A model generated the notes under the pieces. It saw only the letters and a program-made list of their open reading frames with translations. It was not told the origin of the DNA and did not search any database. A program made the position numbers and the translations under genes. A DNA stretch of 64,000 nt from Xanthomonas sontii. Its GTDB lineage: Bacteria; Pseudomonadota; Gammaproteobacteria; Xanthomonadales; Xanthomonadaceae. Position 1 is the first letter of the stretch; every line of letters begins with the position of its first letter. The stretch lies in NCBI RefSeq assembly GCF_040529055.1, contig NZ_CP132342.1, positions 2,726,001 to 2,790,000 on the forward strand, read 5' to 3'. Of the stretch, positions 27,627 to 38,452 are shown one piece after another.

Positions 27627-27986
27627 ATGGCTCGAGTCAAGCGTGGCGTCCAGGCGCGCCGTCGTCACAAGAAAGTTCTGAACCTCGCCAAGGGCTACTA
27701 CAACGCCCGTCGCAAGGTCTTCCGCGTCGCCAAGCAGGCGGTGATCAAGGCGCAGCAGTACGCCTACATCGGCCGCAAGCAGAAGAAGCGCAATTTCCGT
27801 TCGCTGTGGATCACCCGCATCAATGCGGCGGCCCGCATCAACGGCATGAGCTACAGCCGTTTCATGAACGGCCTGCTCAAGGCCGGCATCACCCTCGACC
27901 GCAAGGTGCTGGCGGACATCGCCGTGCACGACGCGCAGGGCTTTGCCGCCCTGGCGGAGAAGGCGAAGGGCGCGCTGGCGGCATAA
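27627..27986 (+). CDS. rplT: 50S ribosomal protein L20
   Basis: 119 residues with the L20 pattern: [25 protein letters not shown] at the N-terminus and [24 protein letters not shown] in the globular part. Besides its ribosomal role, L20 represses its own operon in other bacteria. It is 10 nt after rpmI. Confidence 0.98.
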   Translation: MARVKRGVQARRRHKKVLNLAKGYYNARRKVFRVAKQAVIKAQQYAYIGRKQKKRNFRSLWITRINAAARINGMSYSRFMNGLLKAGITLDRKVLADIAVHDAQGFAALAEKAKGALAA

Positions 27987-28056
27987 GTTTGCGAGTCCCT
28001 GCAGAAACCCGTGCGTCCACGTGCGGGGTTTCGGCGGGAGCCATCGCAGGCATGCA

Positions 28057-28092
28057 GGGGAAGGGCGCAAGTCCTTCCCCTTTTGCGTTTTT
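28057..28092 (+). terminator. Terminator/attenuator between rplT and pheS
   Basis: GGGGAAGG (28057-28064) pairs with CCTTCCCC (28073-28080), followed by TTTTGCGTTTTT. A weaker repeat, GAAACCC with GGGTTTC, lies just upstream, so alternative pairings are possible. It may end the ribosomal-protein transcript or attenuate pheST. No convincing Phe-rich leader peptide is visible. Confidence 0.7.
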
Positions 28093-28178
28093 GGGCACCC
28101 CGGCGACGGGGCGCCTGCCGGGTAGGGAGGTTCCGCATCGGCGGGACACGGTGGCCACGGGTTCGGCCGGAGCAGTGA

Positions 28179-29186
<1,008 letters not shown>

Positions 29187-29203
29187 GGCTGGGAGTCGGG
29201 AAA

Positions 29204-29309
29204 CGGGAATCGGGAATGGGCAAAGCAACGCAAAGGCTCGTTTCCCCTCTCCGTTTCCGTTCCTAGTAGACCGCGTCTTCGATTCCCCATTCTCCATTCC
29301 CGATTCCCG
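29204..29309. repeat. REP-like inverted repeat in the pheS-pheT gap
   Basis: CGGGAATCGGGAATGG (29204-29219) and its exact complement CCATTCCCGATTCCCG (29294-29309) flank about 74 nt. A related unpaired stretch (CGATTCCCTAGTCCCC...CGATTCCCGG) occurs at 27171-27201 before rpmI. This looks like a family of short intergenic palindromic repeats. Confidence 0.75.
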
Positions 29310-29317
29310 GCCCTTCC

Positions 29318-31696
29318 ATGAAATTCAGCGAAAACTGGCTGCGCAGCCACGTTCCGACCCAGGCCACGCGTGAGCAGCTCACGGCGACCCTGACCGCCAT
29401 CGGCCTGGAGGTCGAGGAGGTCGTGCCGCTCGGCGACGGCCTGCAGCAGGTGGTGGTGGCGCGGATCGTCGAGGCTGCGCCGCATCCCGAGGCCGACCGG
29501 CTGCAGGTGTGCCGGGTCGATGCCGGGCAGGGCGAGCTGCTGCAGATCGTCTGCGGTGCGCCCAATGCGCGCGCGGGTCTGGTCGCGCCGCTGGCGCTGG
29601 TCGGGGCGCAGGTCGGCGGCATCGCGATCAAGCCGGCCAAGCTGCGCGGCGTCGCGTCCAACGGCATGCTGTGCTCGGCCAAGGAGCTGGGCCTGGACAG
29701 CGACGCGTCCGGCCTGTTCGAACTGCCCGACGATGCGCCGATCGGCCAGGCGCTGATCGAGTATCTGGGCCTGCCCGACGCCAGCATCGAGATCAAGCTC
29801 ACCCCCAACCGTGCCGACTGCTTCGGCGTGCGCGGCATCGCCTACGACGTGGCCGCGGCATGCGGCAGCGACGTGCTGCCGTTGGCGGTGACGCCGGCCG
29901 CGGTGAGCAGCGAGCGCACGCTGCCGGTCGCGCTGGACGCGGGCGCCGACGCGCCGCGTTATTGCGGCCGCGTGGTCGAGGACCTGGATCCGGCGGCGAA
30001 GACGCCGCTGTGGATGGCCGAGCGCCTGCGCCGCAGCGGCGTGCGTCCGCTGTCGCTGCTGGTGGACATCACCCAGTACGTGATGCTGGAACTGGGCCAG
30101 CCGATGCATGCGTTCGACCTCGACACGTTGCAGGGCCCGATCGGCGTGCGCCACGCGCGCGGCGGCGAGACCCTGACCCTGCTCGATGGCCGCGAGGCCG
30201 CGCTGGATTCGGCGTTCCTGCTGATCACCGATGCCGATCGGCCGGTGGCGCTGGCCGGGCTGATGGGCGGCCACGCCACCCGCGTGACCGAGACCACCCG
30301 CCACGTGTTCCTGGAGGCCGCGCATTTCGCGCCGGCCGCGATCATGGGCCGCGGGCGCAAGCTCGGCCTGCACACCGATGCCGGTCACCGCTTCGAGCGC
30401 GGCGTGGATCCGGCGCTGCCGCGGCAGGCGCTGGAGCTGGCGACGCGGCTGGTGCTGGAGCTGGCCGGCGGGCGCGCCGGCCCGGTGGTCGAGGCCGCCT
30501 TGCCCGAATTCCTGCCGGCGCCGGCACCGATCGCGCTGCGCCGCGCGCGCATCCTGCGCGTGCTCGGCATCGAGATCGCCGACGCCGACGTCGAGCGCAT
30601 CCTGCGCGCGCTGGGCATGGACGTGGTCGCCTCGGCCGACGGCTGGCAGGTCACCGCGCCGAGTCGCCGCTTCGACATCGCCATCGAAGAGGATCTGATC
30701 GAGGAGCTGGCGCGCATCCACGGCTACGACCGCCTGCCGACCACCTTGCCCGGCGGCGCCACGCGCATCGCCATGGACAGCGAGACCCAACTGGACGAGC
30801 GCAGCGTGCGTCGCCAGTTGCTGGCGCGCGATCTGCTGGAAACCATCAACTACGCCTTCGTCGATGCTGCGCTGCTGGACCAGTGGGGCCTGCACGACGG
30901 GCGCGTGGCCCTGGCCAATCCGCTCAGCGCCGAACTGGCGGTGATGCGTCCGTCGCTGCTGCCGGGGCTGGTCGCCGCGCTGGGCCGCAACGCCGCGCGC
31001 CAGGCCGGGCGCGTGCGCCTGTTCGAACTGGGCAAGGTGTTCGCCGCGGCGGCGGAAGCCGGTGCCGCGCCGACCGAGACCCAGCGGGTGGCGGCCGCGG
31101 TGTGCGGCGATGCCGACGCCCTGCAGTGGGGCCTGCCGGCGCGCAAGGTCGATTTCCACGACCTCAAGGGCGACCTGGACGCCTTGGCCGCAGCCTCCGG
31201 CGCACGCCTGGACTACCGGCCGTCGGCGCACCCGTTCGCGCATCCGACCCGATCGGCCGACGTCTATCGCGACGACGTGCGGATCGGCTGGATCGGCCAA
31301 CTGCATCCGCGGCTGCTGCAGGCGATGCAGATCGACGTCGATGTGCTGGCGTTCGAGCTGGACCTGGCGCCGCTGGCCGCGCGTGCCCTGCCGCGCGCCG
31401 CCGAGCTGTCGCGGTTCCCGTCGGTGCGTCGCGACCTGGCGGTCGTGGTGCCGGACGCGGTGAGTTGGGCGGCGCTGGCGCGCAGCGTGCGCGCGGCGGT
31501 GGGGCCCTTGCTGCGCGAGGTCGTGCTGTTCGACCGCTACGTCGGCGCGGGGGTCGAGGCTGGTTGCAAGAGTCTCGCTATGGGCTTGATTTTGCAGGAC
31601 AACACGCGCACTCTGACAGACCGCGACGTGGAGGCGGTGGTCGCCGATGCGGTGGCCGCGCTGGCGCGGGAACACGACGCGCGGATGCGTGGTTGA
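29318..31696 (+). CDS. pheT: Phenylalanine--tRNA ligase beta subunit
   Basis: tRNA-binding and editing subunit of PheRS, 792 residues as usual. Domains in order: B1/OB tRNA-binding domain (about 40-150), B3/B4 editing domain (about 210-385), B5 (about 400-475), a catalytic-like core, and the C-terminal anticodon-binding FDX-ACB fold (about 700-792, [17 protein letters not shown]). It is the second gene of pheST, with ihfA 23 nt downstream, the standard bacterial order. Confidence 0.98.
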   Translation: MKFSENWLRSHVPTQATREQLTATLTAIGLEVEEVVPLGDGLQQVVVARIVEAAPHPEADRLQVCRVDAGQGELLQIVCGAPNARAGLVAPLALVGAQVGGIAIKPAKLRGVASNGMLCSAKELGLDSDASGLFELPDDAPIGQALIEYLGLPDASIEIKLTPNRADCFGVRGIAYDVAAACGSDVLPLAVTPAAVSSERTLPVALDAGADAPRYCGRVVEDLDPAAKTPLWMAERLRRSGVRPLSLLVDITQYVMLELGQPMHAFDLDTLQGPIGVRHARGGETLTLLDGREAALDSAFLLITDADRPVALAGLMGGHATRVTETTRHVFLEAAHFAPAAIMGRGRKLGLHTDAGHRFERGVDPALPRQALELATRLVLELAGGRAGPVVEAALPEFLPAPAPIALRRARILRVLGIEIADADVERILRALGMDVVASADGWQVTAPSRRFDIAIEEDLIEELARIHGYDRLPTTLPGGATRIAMDSETQLDERSVRRQLLARDLLETINYAFVDAALLDQWGLHDGRVALANPLSAELAVMRPSLLPGLVAALGRNAARQAGRVRLFELGKVFAAAAEAGAAPTETQRVAAAVCGDADALQWGLPARKVDFHDLKGDLDALAAASGARLDYRPSAHPFAHPTRSADVYRDDVRIGWIGQLHPRLLQAMQIDVDVLAFELDLAPLAARALPRAAELSRFPSVRRDLAVVVPDAVSWAALARSVRAAVGPLLREVVLFDRYVGAGVEAGCKSLAMGLILQDNTRTLTDRDVEAVVADAVAALAREHDARMRG

Positions 31697-31719
31697 GAAG
31701 GACAGGGGATAGCAGGGCG

Positions 31720-32019
31720 ATGGCGTTGACCAAAGCGGAAATGGCCGAGCGGTTGTTCGACGAAGTCGGGCTGAACAAGCGCGAGGCCAAGGAATTCGTC
31801 GATGCGTTCTTCGACGTGCTGCGCGATGCGCTCGAGCAGGGGCGGCAGGTGAAGCTGTCCGGTTTCGGCAACTTCGACCTGCGCCGCAAGAACCAACGGC
31901 CCGGCCGCAATCCCAAGACCGGCGAAGAGATCCCGATTTCGGCGCGGACGGTGGTGACCTTCCGCCCCGGACAGAAGCTCAAGGAGCGAGTGGAGGCATA
32001 TGCTGGACCCGGGCAGTAA
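31720..32019 (+). CDS. ihfA: Integration host factor alpha subunit
   Basis: Half of the DNA-bending IHF heterodimer, 99 residues. The HU/IHF fold is clear: [25 protein letters not shown], the beta-arm [24 protein letters not shown] and [15 protein letters not shown]. It is 23 nt after pheT and overlaps the following MerR gene by 20 nt. Confidence 0.97.
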   Translation: MALTKAEMAERLFDEVGLNKREAKEFVDAFFDVLRDALEQGRQVKLSGFGNFDLRRKNQRPGRNPKTGEEIPISARTVVTFRPGQKLKERVEAYAGPGQ

Positions 32020-32356
32020 CCGCGAACTTCCGCCGATTCCGGCCAAGCGCTACTTCACCATCGGTGAGGTCAGCGAGCTGTGCGACGTCAAGCCGCATGT
32101 GCTGCGCTACTGGGAGACCGAATTCCCCAGCCTGGAACCGGTCAAGCGGCGCGGCAACCGGCGCTACTACCAGCGCCACGACGTGCTGATGGTGCGGCAG
32201 ATCCGTAGCCTGCTGTACGAACAGGGCTATACCATCGGCGGCGCACGCCTGCGCCTGGAAGGCGAGGGTGCCCGCCAGGAATCGGCGCTGAGCAATCAGA
32301 TCATCAAGCAGGTGCGGCAGGAGCTGGAAGAAGTCCTGCAGTTGCTGCGGCGGTGA
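32000..32356 (+). CDS. MerR-family transcriptional regulator
   Basis: 118 residues. The winged helix is [47 protein letters not shown], followed by a coiled-coil dimerisation helix ending [12 protein letters not shown]. There is no C-terminal sensor domain and no metal-binding Cys pair, so the signal is unknown. The 20-nt overlap with ihfA indicates co-translation; the ihfA-merR pair is widespread in gammaproteobacteria. Confidence 0.93.
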   Translation: MLDPGSNRELPPIPAKRYFTIGEVSELCDVKPHVLRYWETEFPSLEPVKRRGNRRYYQRHDVLMVRQIRSLLYEQGYTIGGARLRLEGEGARQESALSNQIIKQVRQELEEVLQLLRR

Positions 32357-32402
32357 GCCACGGCGGCGCTGCTGCCGCTAGGAATGGCCGCGGCAAACCC
32401 GC

Positions 32403-32408
32403 TATAAT
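32403..32408 (+). promoter_or_regulatory. -10 box before tRNA-Pro
   Basis: A perfect TATAAT 51 nt upstream of the mature tRNA. No good -35 is seen 17 nt further upstream. Confidence 0.6.
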
Positions 32409-32459
32409 CGCCAGCTCGCCGCAAGGCGGGTCCGCCATGACGGCGGAGACGCAACACAC

Positions 32460-32536
32460 CGGGGTATAGCGCAGCCTGGTAGCGCACTAGTCTGGGGGAC
32501 TAGTGGTCGTCGGTTCGAATCCGGCTACCCCGACCA
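32460..32536 (+). tRNA. tRNA-Pro (anticodon GGG)
   Basis: 77 nt with encoded CCA. Acceptor stem CGGGGTA / TACCCCG, anticodon stem CTAGT / ACTAG with loop CTGGGGG, and T-arm GTCGG-TTCGAAT-CCGGC are all intact. It separates the translation genes from the gum cluster, as in other xanthomonads. Confidence 0.97.
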
Positions 32537-32544
32537 TCTTTCGA

Positions 32545-32576
32545 AGGCCCATGTCCGCGACATGGGCCTTTTTGTT
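32545..32576 (+). terminator. Intrinsic terminator after tRNA-Pro
   Basis: An 11-bp stem, AGGCCCATGTC / GACATGGGCCT, with a 3-nt loop, is followed by TTTTGTTT. It isolates the gum cluster from upstream transcription. Confidence 0.9.
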
Positions 32577-32924
32577 TGGGCGCGTCGGATCGGCGGCGCG
32601 CGTATGGCCGATGTGGGGAATGGGGTGCCCGCCGGGATGGCAATGCGTGTCGGTATCGCGACATAGGGCGATCTGTATCGGCGCAGGGAGGCTGGCGCGT
32701 CGCCGTAGACAAAATGCGCGGGATTGCGCTGTCCCGCGACGAGCTCGTCGCCCCACCAGAGCGGAAAGCCCCGTGGGAACTGAGAGCTACGCAGCGTCAA
32801 TGCATTGACATTGATCACGTTAACATCGCGTCGATGGAGCGTTCACGGGTCCTTGCTACGCTGAATAGCCGGACATGTAGTTGAACCCTCGCGTTACTGC
32901 GTCAAAAAAATGTCGGGTAACGCC

Positions 32925-32953
32925 TTGGTGGCGGCAGATGCCTGTGCCATAGT
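32925..32953 (+). promoter_or_regulatory. Candidate gum operon promoter
   Basis: TTGGTG (32925-32930), a 17-nt spacer and CATAGT (32948-32953) lie 154 nt before gumB, in the 530-nt gap after the tRNA terminator. I see no gene in the rest of that gap. A long untranslated leader of about 145 nt would follow. Confidence 0.55.
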
Positions 32954-33106
32954 GCGTTGCAACACGAAGCTTCGCTGTTGGCCAGGGCCGTTCGTCCCAG
33001 GCAGGAATTGACACCGCAATCATCCTCCGACCGGGAACGGAACCCTGGCCGGCTGGGGGAGTGCGGCGCTTCGAAAACCAATCGACAGAGGGCATCAGCA
33101 TCGCGC

Positions 33107-33799
33107 ATGGGTAAACTTTCCGTGACCTTCCACTGGGCGCTGGCCCTGTTCTGCCTGGGGCTGCTGTCTGCATGCAGCAGCGGGCCGGCGATGCGTACCG
33201 ACCTGCCGGCGGGCGATCCGCTTGCCGCTTCAATGGGCAAGCCGGAATACCTGCTCGGCCCGGGCGACCTGCTGACGGTCAAGGTGTTCCAGGTCGATGA
33301 CCTGGAACGGCAGGTGCGGGTCGACAACGAGGGCCGCATCTCGCTGCCGCTGATCGGCGACGTGAAGGCCGCCGGCTCCAGCGTCAATGCGCTGCAGAAG
33401 GAGATCGCCGACCGCTACCGCAACGGCTATCTGCAGAACCCGCAGGTGTCGGTGCTGGTCGACGAGTTCACCGGCAACCGGGTCACGGTCACCGGTGCGG
33501 TCAGCGAGCCGGGCATCTATCCCATCCAGGGCTCCGCCTTGACCCTGCAGCAGGCGCTGTCGTTGGGCAAGGGCGTCAGCGACGTGGCCAGCCGCGGCAA
33601 TGTGGTGGTGTTCCGCACCGTCGGTGGACAGAAGATGCTGGCGCGTTTCGATCTGCGCGAGATCCAGAAGGGCGCCGCGCCCGATCCGGCGATCTACGGC
33701 GGCGACATCGTGGTGGTGTACCGCTCCGATGCGCTGGTGTTGCTGCGCACCGTGGTGCAGCTGACCCCGTTCGTGATGGTCTGGAGGGCCTACCGATGA
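33107..33799 (+). CDS. gumB: GumB, outer-membrane polysaccharide export lipoprotein
   Basis: Wza-like export pore protein for xanthan, 230 residues from the ATG at 33107. The signal peptide ends in LLSAC, a good lipobox (Cys near residue 24). The Poly_export domain follows (YLLGPGDLLTVKVFQVDDL), then a SLBB-type repeat (RVTVTGAVSEPGIYPI). A longer upstream frame is Arg/Ser-rich and not credible. It overlaps gumC by ATGA. Confidence 0.95.
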   Translation: MGKLSVTFHWALALFCLGLLSACSSGPAMRTDLPAGDPLAASMGKPEYLLGPGDLLTVKVFQVDDLERQVRVDNEGRISLPLIGDVKAAGSSVNALQKEIADRYRNGYLQNPQVSVLVDEFTGNRVTVTGAVSEPGIYPIQGSALTLQQALSLGKGVSDVASRGNVVVFRTVGGQKMLARFDLREIQKGAAPDPAIYGGDIVVVYRSDALVLLRTVVQLTPFVMVWRAYR

Positions 33800-35232
33800 G
33801 CGCCTCCACCTTGCCTCCCGCTTCCGCGCCGCACCCGCGTCCTGTGGGTGCCCCGCTGAGCCCGGCCGACATCGGCCTGCTGGATTACTGGAATGCGCTG
33901 TACCGGCAGCGTTGGCTGATCATCGGCATCACCGGGGCAGTCGTCCTGCTGGCGTTGCTGGTCCTCCTGCTGATGACGCCCAAGTACCGCGCCACCAGCG
34001 TGCTGCAGATCGAGCGCGAATCGCTCAACGTCGCCAACGTCGCCAACCTGATGCCGGTTGAATCGCCGCAGGATCGCGACTTCTACCAGACCCAGTACGA
34101 ACTGCTCGGCAGCCGGTCGCTGGCGCGGCAGGTGATCCGCGAGGCCAAGTTGACCGAGGCGCCGGCGTTCAAGCCGCTGGTCGACGAAGCCCTGGAGAAG
34201 CTGCAGGACAACGGCGACGGGCGCGCGCCGACGCCGCAGGCGCGTGCCGCCGCGGCAGAGAACGCGCTGGTCGGCCCGGTGCTGGATGCGTTGACCATCG
34301 AGCCGGTCCGCGACTCGCGCCTGGTGCGGATCAACTTCGATTCGCCCGACCGCGTGCTGGCCACGCGCGTGGCCAACACCTACGCCAAGATGTTCATCGC
34401 CTCGACCCAGGAACGCCGGCTGCAGGCGTCCTCGTTCGCCGCGCGCTACCTGTCTGACCGCCTGGCGCAGCTGCGCGACAAGGTCGAGGAGTCGGAGAAG
34501 AACGCGGTCGACTATTCCAGCCAGGAACAGATCGTGTCGATGGGCGAGGACAAGCCCTCGCTGCCGACGCAGAACATGAGCGAACTGAATGTGCGCCTGG
34601 CCGCGGCGCAGGACGCGCGGATCAAGGCCGAGGCGGCCTGGCGCCAGGCCGGCATCGGCGACGGCATGGGCCTGCCGCAGGTGGTCAGCAACCCGTTGAT
34701 CCAGAATCTGCGCGCCGAGCAGGCCAAGATGACCGCCGACTACCAGCAGAAGCTGGCGACGTTCCAGCCCGGCTACCCGGAGATGCAGCGCCTGCAGAAC
34801 CAGATCGCCGAGACCAAGCGCCAGATCGCCGACGAGGTCGCCAACATCCGCAGCGCGTTGAAGAACGACTATGAATCGGCGCGTCAGCAGGAAACCCTGC
34901 TGGCCGACCGCATCGCCGCGCTGAAGAACGACGAACTGGACCTGCAGACCCGCAGCATCCGCTACACCATGCTGCGCCGCGAGGCCGACACCAACCGCCA
35001 GCTCTACGACGCGCTGCTGCAGCGCTACAAGGAGATCGGCGTGGTCGGCAACGTGGGCACCAACAACATTTCGATCGTCGACCGCGCCGATGTGCCGGGC
35101 AAGCCGAGTTCGCCGAAGAAGCTGCTCGGCCTGGCGCTGGCCTTCGTGTTCGGCCTGTTCCTGGCGGTGGCGGTGGCGCTGGTGCGCTACTTCATCCGCG
35201 AGGCCGAAGCCGCGGCGGCGGCATCGGCGTGA
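33796..35232 (+). CDS. gumC: GumC, chain-length/polysaccharide co-polymerase
   Basis: Wzz-type inner-membrane protein that works with GumB and GumE in xanthan polymerisation and export, 478 residues. There are transmembrane segments near 40-60 (LIIGITGAVVLLALLVLLLM) and 445-465 (LALAFVFGLFLAVAVALVRYF). Between them lies a long periplasmic coiled-coil region rich in Gln, Glu and Ala. The PxxP-like motif before the second segment (VPGKPSSPKK) is typical. No tyrosine-kinase domain is fused. Confidence 0.94.
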   Translation: MSASTLPPASAPHPRPVGAPLSPADIGLLDYWNALYRQRWLIIGITGAVVLLALLVLLLMTPKYRATSVLQIERESLNVANVANLMPVESPQDRDFYQTQYELLGSRSLARQVIREAKLTEAPAFKPLVDEALEKLQDNGDGRAPTPQARAAAAENALVGPVLDALTIEPVRDSRLVRINFDSPDRVLATRVANTYAKMFIASTQERRLQASSFAARYLSDRLAQLRDKVEESEKNAVDYSSQEQIVSMGEDKPSLPTQNMSELNVRLAAAQDARIKAEAAWRQAGIGDGMGLPQVVSNPLIQNLRAEQAKMTADYQQKLATFQPGYPEMQRLQNQIAETKRQIADEVANIRSALKNDYESARQQETLLADRIAALKNDELDLQTRSIRYTMLRREADTNRQLYDALLQRYKEIGVVGNVGTNNISIVDRADVPGKPSSPKKLLGLALAFVFGLFLAVAVALVRYFIREAEAAAAASA

Positions 35233-35541
35233 TGTCGCGGTGTCATGGCGCGCCGCACCGCGCGAGGCGCGGGTGCGTGCCGCACCGCACACAACGGCAT
35301 CGGTTCGACGCACAGTCTTCAGTGAGGTGATACGTGGTTCAGCTAGGCAATGAGGTGCTCCATTATTTTCCAGCGCGGTTGTACGAAGACGTTGTTCTGT
35401 TGAAGTAATCACGGGCTGCCGTGGACCTGGGGTCGGCGAGGGAGGCGCCGCAGCGGTCCACAGGCAGGCGAAATCGAGGCCCGGCGGCGTCGCATGTTCC
35501 CCCGCATGCCGATCGACCGGGTTTGGATAGGAATCCCGATC
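35233..35541 (+). other. gumC-gumD intergenic region
   Basis: 309 nt, the largest gap within the cluster and the only one before gumM over 200 nt. It holds a small hairpin (GGTGCG-TGC-CGCACC near 35272-35286) and less GC-rich DNA in its second half, around 35330-35400. This could host an internal promoter, but no convincing -35/-10 pair was found. No gene is apparent. Confidence 0.4.
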
Positions 35542-37002
35542 ATGCTTTTGGCAGACCTGAGTAGCGCCACCTATACGACCTCCTCGCCGCGCATGTTGTC
35601 CAAGTACGCGGCCGCGGCAGACATCCTGTTGCGCGTGTCCGACCTGACCGTCATGGTCGGCGGCGCGTTGCTCACCCACCGGTTGCTGTTCGGCACCTGG
35701 ATGCCGGAACCGGCCTACCGGGTGGCGATCGGCACCACGCTGCTGTACGCGGTGATCTGCTTCGCGCTGTTCCCGCTGTACCGCAGCTGGCGCGGGCGCG
35801 GCCTGCTGCGCGAGATGATGGTGTTGAGCCTGGCCTGTGGCGGCGTGTTCGCCCTGTTCGCCATGCATGCCTTCGTGGTGCAGTTCGGCCAGCAGGTCTC
35901 GCGGCTGTGGATCGGCACTTGGTTCGTCACCAGCCTGGCGACGTTGCTGCTCTCGCGCACGCTGGTGCGCGGCGTGCTCAACCGGCTGCGCTCGGAAGGC
36001 GTGGACGTGCAGCGCGTGGTGGTGGTGGGTCTGCGCCATCCGGTGGTGAAGATCCACAACTACCTGAGCCGCAATCCCTGGGTGGGCATGCAGGTGGTGG
36101 GCTACTTCAGCAGCGACTACGACCTGTCGGTGGCCGACCATCCGCAGAAGCTGCAGTGCCTGGGCGAGGGCACCGCCGACGCGCTGATCGACTACCTCGA
36201 CGACCACCAGGTCGAGCAGGTGTGGATCTCGTTGCCGCTGGGCGAGCGCGACCACATCAAGCAGCTCCTGCAACGCATGGACCGCTATCCGATCCAGGTC
36301 CGGCTGATTCCCGATCTGTTCGACTTCGGCATGCTCAACCAGTCCGGCGACCAGATCGGCAATGTGCCGGTGATCAACCTGCGCCAGGGCGGCGTGGACC
36401 GCAACACTTACTTCGTGGTCGCCAAGGCGCTGCAGGACAAGCTGGTGGCCCTGGCCGCACTGGCCGTGCTGTGGCCGCTGATGCTGGCGATCGCGGTGGG
36501 CGTGAAGCTGAGCTCGCCGGGTCCGGTGTTCTTCCGCCAGCGCCGCCACGGCCTGGGCGGGCGCGAGTTCTACATGTACAAGTTCCGTTCCATGCGCGTG
36601 CAGCAGGAGCCCAGCGACGTGGTGGTGCAGGCCACGCGCGGCGACAGCCGGGTGACCCGCTTCGGCGCGTTCCTGCGCCGCACCAGCCTGGACGAACTGC
36701 CGCAGCTGTTCAACGTGCTCGGCGGCAGCATGTCTGTGGTGGGGCCGCGTCCGCACGCGGCGCAGCACAACACCCACTACGAAAAGCTGATCCACCATTA
36801 CATGCAGCGGCACTACGTCAAGCCGGGGATCACCGGCTGGGCGCAGGTGAACGGCTTCCGCGGCGAGACGCCGGAACTGCGCACGATGAAGAAGCGCATC
36901 CAGTACGACCTGGACTACATCCGCCGCTGGTCGTTGTGGCTGGACACGCGGATCATCGTGCTGACCGCGTTCAAGGTGCTCGGGCAGAAGACCGCCTACT
37001 GA
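35542..37002 (+). CDS. gumD: GumD, undecaprenyl-phosphate glucose-1-phosphate transferase
   Basis: Starts the xanthan repeat unit by placing glucose-1-phosphate on undecaprenyl phosphate. It has 486 residues from the ATG at 35542 (AGGAA upstream), beginning [17 protein letters not shown] like GumD elsewhere. Four N-terminal membrane helices and a central Rossmann-like region precede the catalytic PglC-like domain: [41 protein letters not shown] and VGPRPHA. Confidence 0.96.
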   Translation: MLLADLSSATYTTSSPRMLSKYAAAADILLRVSDLTVMVGGALLTHRLLFGTWMPEPAYRVAIGTTLLYAVICFALFPLYRSWRGRGLLREMMVLSLACGGVFALFAMHAFVVQFGQQVSRLWIGTWFVTSLATLLLSRTLVRGVLNRLRSEGVDVQRVVVVGLRHPVVKIHNYLSRNPWVGMQVVGYFSSDYDLSVADHPQKLQCLGEGTADALIDYLDDHQVEQVWISLPLGERDHIKQLLQRMDRYPIQVRLIPDLFDFGMLNQSGDQIGNVPVINLRQGGVDRNTYFVVAKALQDKLVALAALAVLWPLMLAIAVGVKLSSPGPVFFRQRRHGLGGREFYMYKFRSMRVQQEPSDVVVQATRGDSRVTRFGAFLRRTSLDELPQLFNVLGGSMSVVGPRPHAAQHNTHYEKLIHHYMQRHYVKPGITGWAQVNGFRGETPELRTMKKRIQYDLDYIRRWSLWLDTRIIVLTAFKVLGQKTAY

Positions 37003-37180
37003 TGCGCCCGATGCGTCTTCTTCCCGTCGACCGTGAACAGCGCCGGCGCCGCCTCCGCGTCGCCGTCGTTCCCGTGCTGCCTGCGTCGAATGACGTGGCG
37101 CGCGACACGTTTCTGCCGCGCGTGACGGCAGCCGATGGCCGCGTTGGCGTGCAACGCGCCGCCGCCGCAGCGAGGTGCGC

Positions 37181-38452
37181 ATGCTGAGCGTGCCGGACAT
37201 GCCGCTGCGCGAGCAGCGCCGCAACCTGCTGATCGAGCTGGTGCTGCTGTTCGCCGTCGGCTACAACTTCGTGCTGGCGGTGATCAACGCGAAGGTGTTC
37301 CGGGTCAGCCCGGCGATGACCTACGCGGTGGAGCTGGCGGTGTACGCCGCCTGCTTCCTGCTCGGCCTGCGCGCGCTGGACCGCAAGCGCATGGCGATGG
37401 TGTTCACCGGCATCGCGCTGCTGGCGCTGCTGATGCTGGTGCGCCTGTTCATGGCGTGGACGCTGGATCCGAAGTTCTTCCGCGATGCGCTGATCCCGTT
37501 CGCCTTCCTGATGCTCGGCGCGGCGTATACCGGCTCGCTGCCGCGCATGTTCGTGCGCATGGCGCTGCTGGTGTCGCTGGTGGCGGTGTTCGAACTGGCC
37601 CTGCCCAAGGTCTACGGCGACGTGGTCAACCCCAAGAGCTATTTCGTCAACGCGCGCGGCGCCAGCGCGTCGAGCTTCTGGAATCAGGACAGCAACCTGT
37701 TCGTCAGTGCGACACGGCCCGGCGCACGCAACTTCCTGCCGTCCTCGAACCTGCCGCGCGCCTCCTCGGTATTCATCGAGCCGGTGACGATGGGCAACTT
37801 CATCATCTTCTTCACCGCGATCCTGCTGACGTTCTGGCGCTGGATGCGGCCGTTGGCGATCGTCGCCTCGGTGGCGATGATCGGCTTCCTGATCGTGGCC
37901 TCGGACGGGCGCCTGGCCGCCGGTACCTGCGTGATGATGGCGCTGCTGAGTCCGTTGCTGCTGCGTATGGACCAGCGCCTGGGCTTCTTGATCTTCTTCG
38001 CGGTGATGGGCGGAGCGTGGCTGCTGGTGTGGGCCTCCGGCATCCAGAGCTACGAGGACACCACGTTGGGCCGGGTGTTCTTCACCGTCGATTCGATCCG
38101 CAGGATGAGCGCCGATGCGTGGATGGGGCTGGACGTGGATCAGCCGTACCGCTACTTCGACAGCGGCATCGCCTACTTCATCTCCTCGCAGTCGGTGCTG
38201 CTGGTGCTGGCGTTTCTGCTGGCGTACTCGTTCGCGATGCTGATGCGCACCATCGAAGGGCAGCTGTTCAAGAACCTGCTGATCTTCGCCTTCTCGCTGA
38301 GCCTGCTGGTCTCCAACGGCTACTTCTCGATCAAGACTGCGGCGCTGTGGTGGTTCGTGTGCGGCTGCCTGTGGCAGATGGCGCCGCGCCTGCGCGAGTC
38401 AGCCGCAGTGCCTGCGGCGCCGGCTCCCCGTATCCCGGCGGTGCCGGCATGA
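37181..38452 (+). CDS. gumE: GumE, xanthan repeat-unit polymerase
   Basis: Predicted Wzy-type polymerase in the inner membrane, 423 residues with about 11-12 hydrophobic segments and one longer periplasmic loop (about 145-205, NARGASASSFWNQDSNLFVS). The ATG at 37181 has GAGG 5 nt before it. No catalytic motif is expected for this divergent family; the assignment rests on topology and position after gumD. It ends with an Ala/Pro-rich tail and overlaps gumF by ATGA. Confidence 0.9.
   Translation: MLSVPDMPLREQRRNLLIELVLLFAVGYNFVLAVINAKVFRVSPAMTYAVELAVYAACFLLGLRALDRKRMAMVFTGIALLALLMLVRLFMAWTLDPKFFRDALIPFAFLMLGAAYTGSLPRMFVRMALLVSLVAVFELALPKVYGDVVNPKSYFVNARGASASSFWNQDSNLFVSATRPGARNFLPSSNLPRASSVFIEPVTMGNFIIFFTAILLTFWRWMRPLAIVASVAMIGFLIVASDGRLAAGTCVMMALLSPLLLRMDQRLGFLIFFAVMGGAWLLVWASGIQSYEDTTLGRVFFTVDSIRRMSADAWMGLDVDQPYRYFDSGIAYFISSQSVLLVLAFLLAYSFAMLMRTIEGQLFKNLLIFAFSLSLLVSNGYFSIKTAALWWFVCGCLWQMAPRLRESAAVPAAPAPRIPAVPA

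Noticed and set aside
32460..33106. Integration site of a genomic island at tRNA-Pro
   Set aside because: No integrase and no second copy of the tRNA 3' end in the window; the gum cluster next to this tRNA is the normal xanthomonad arrangement.
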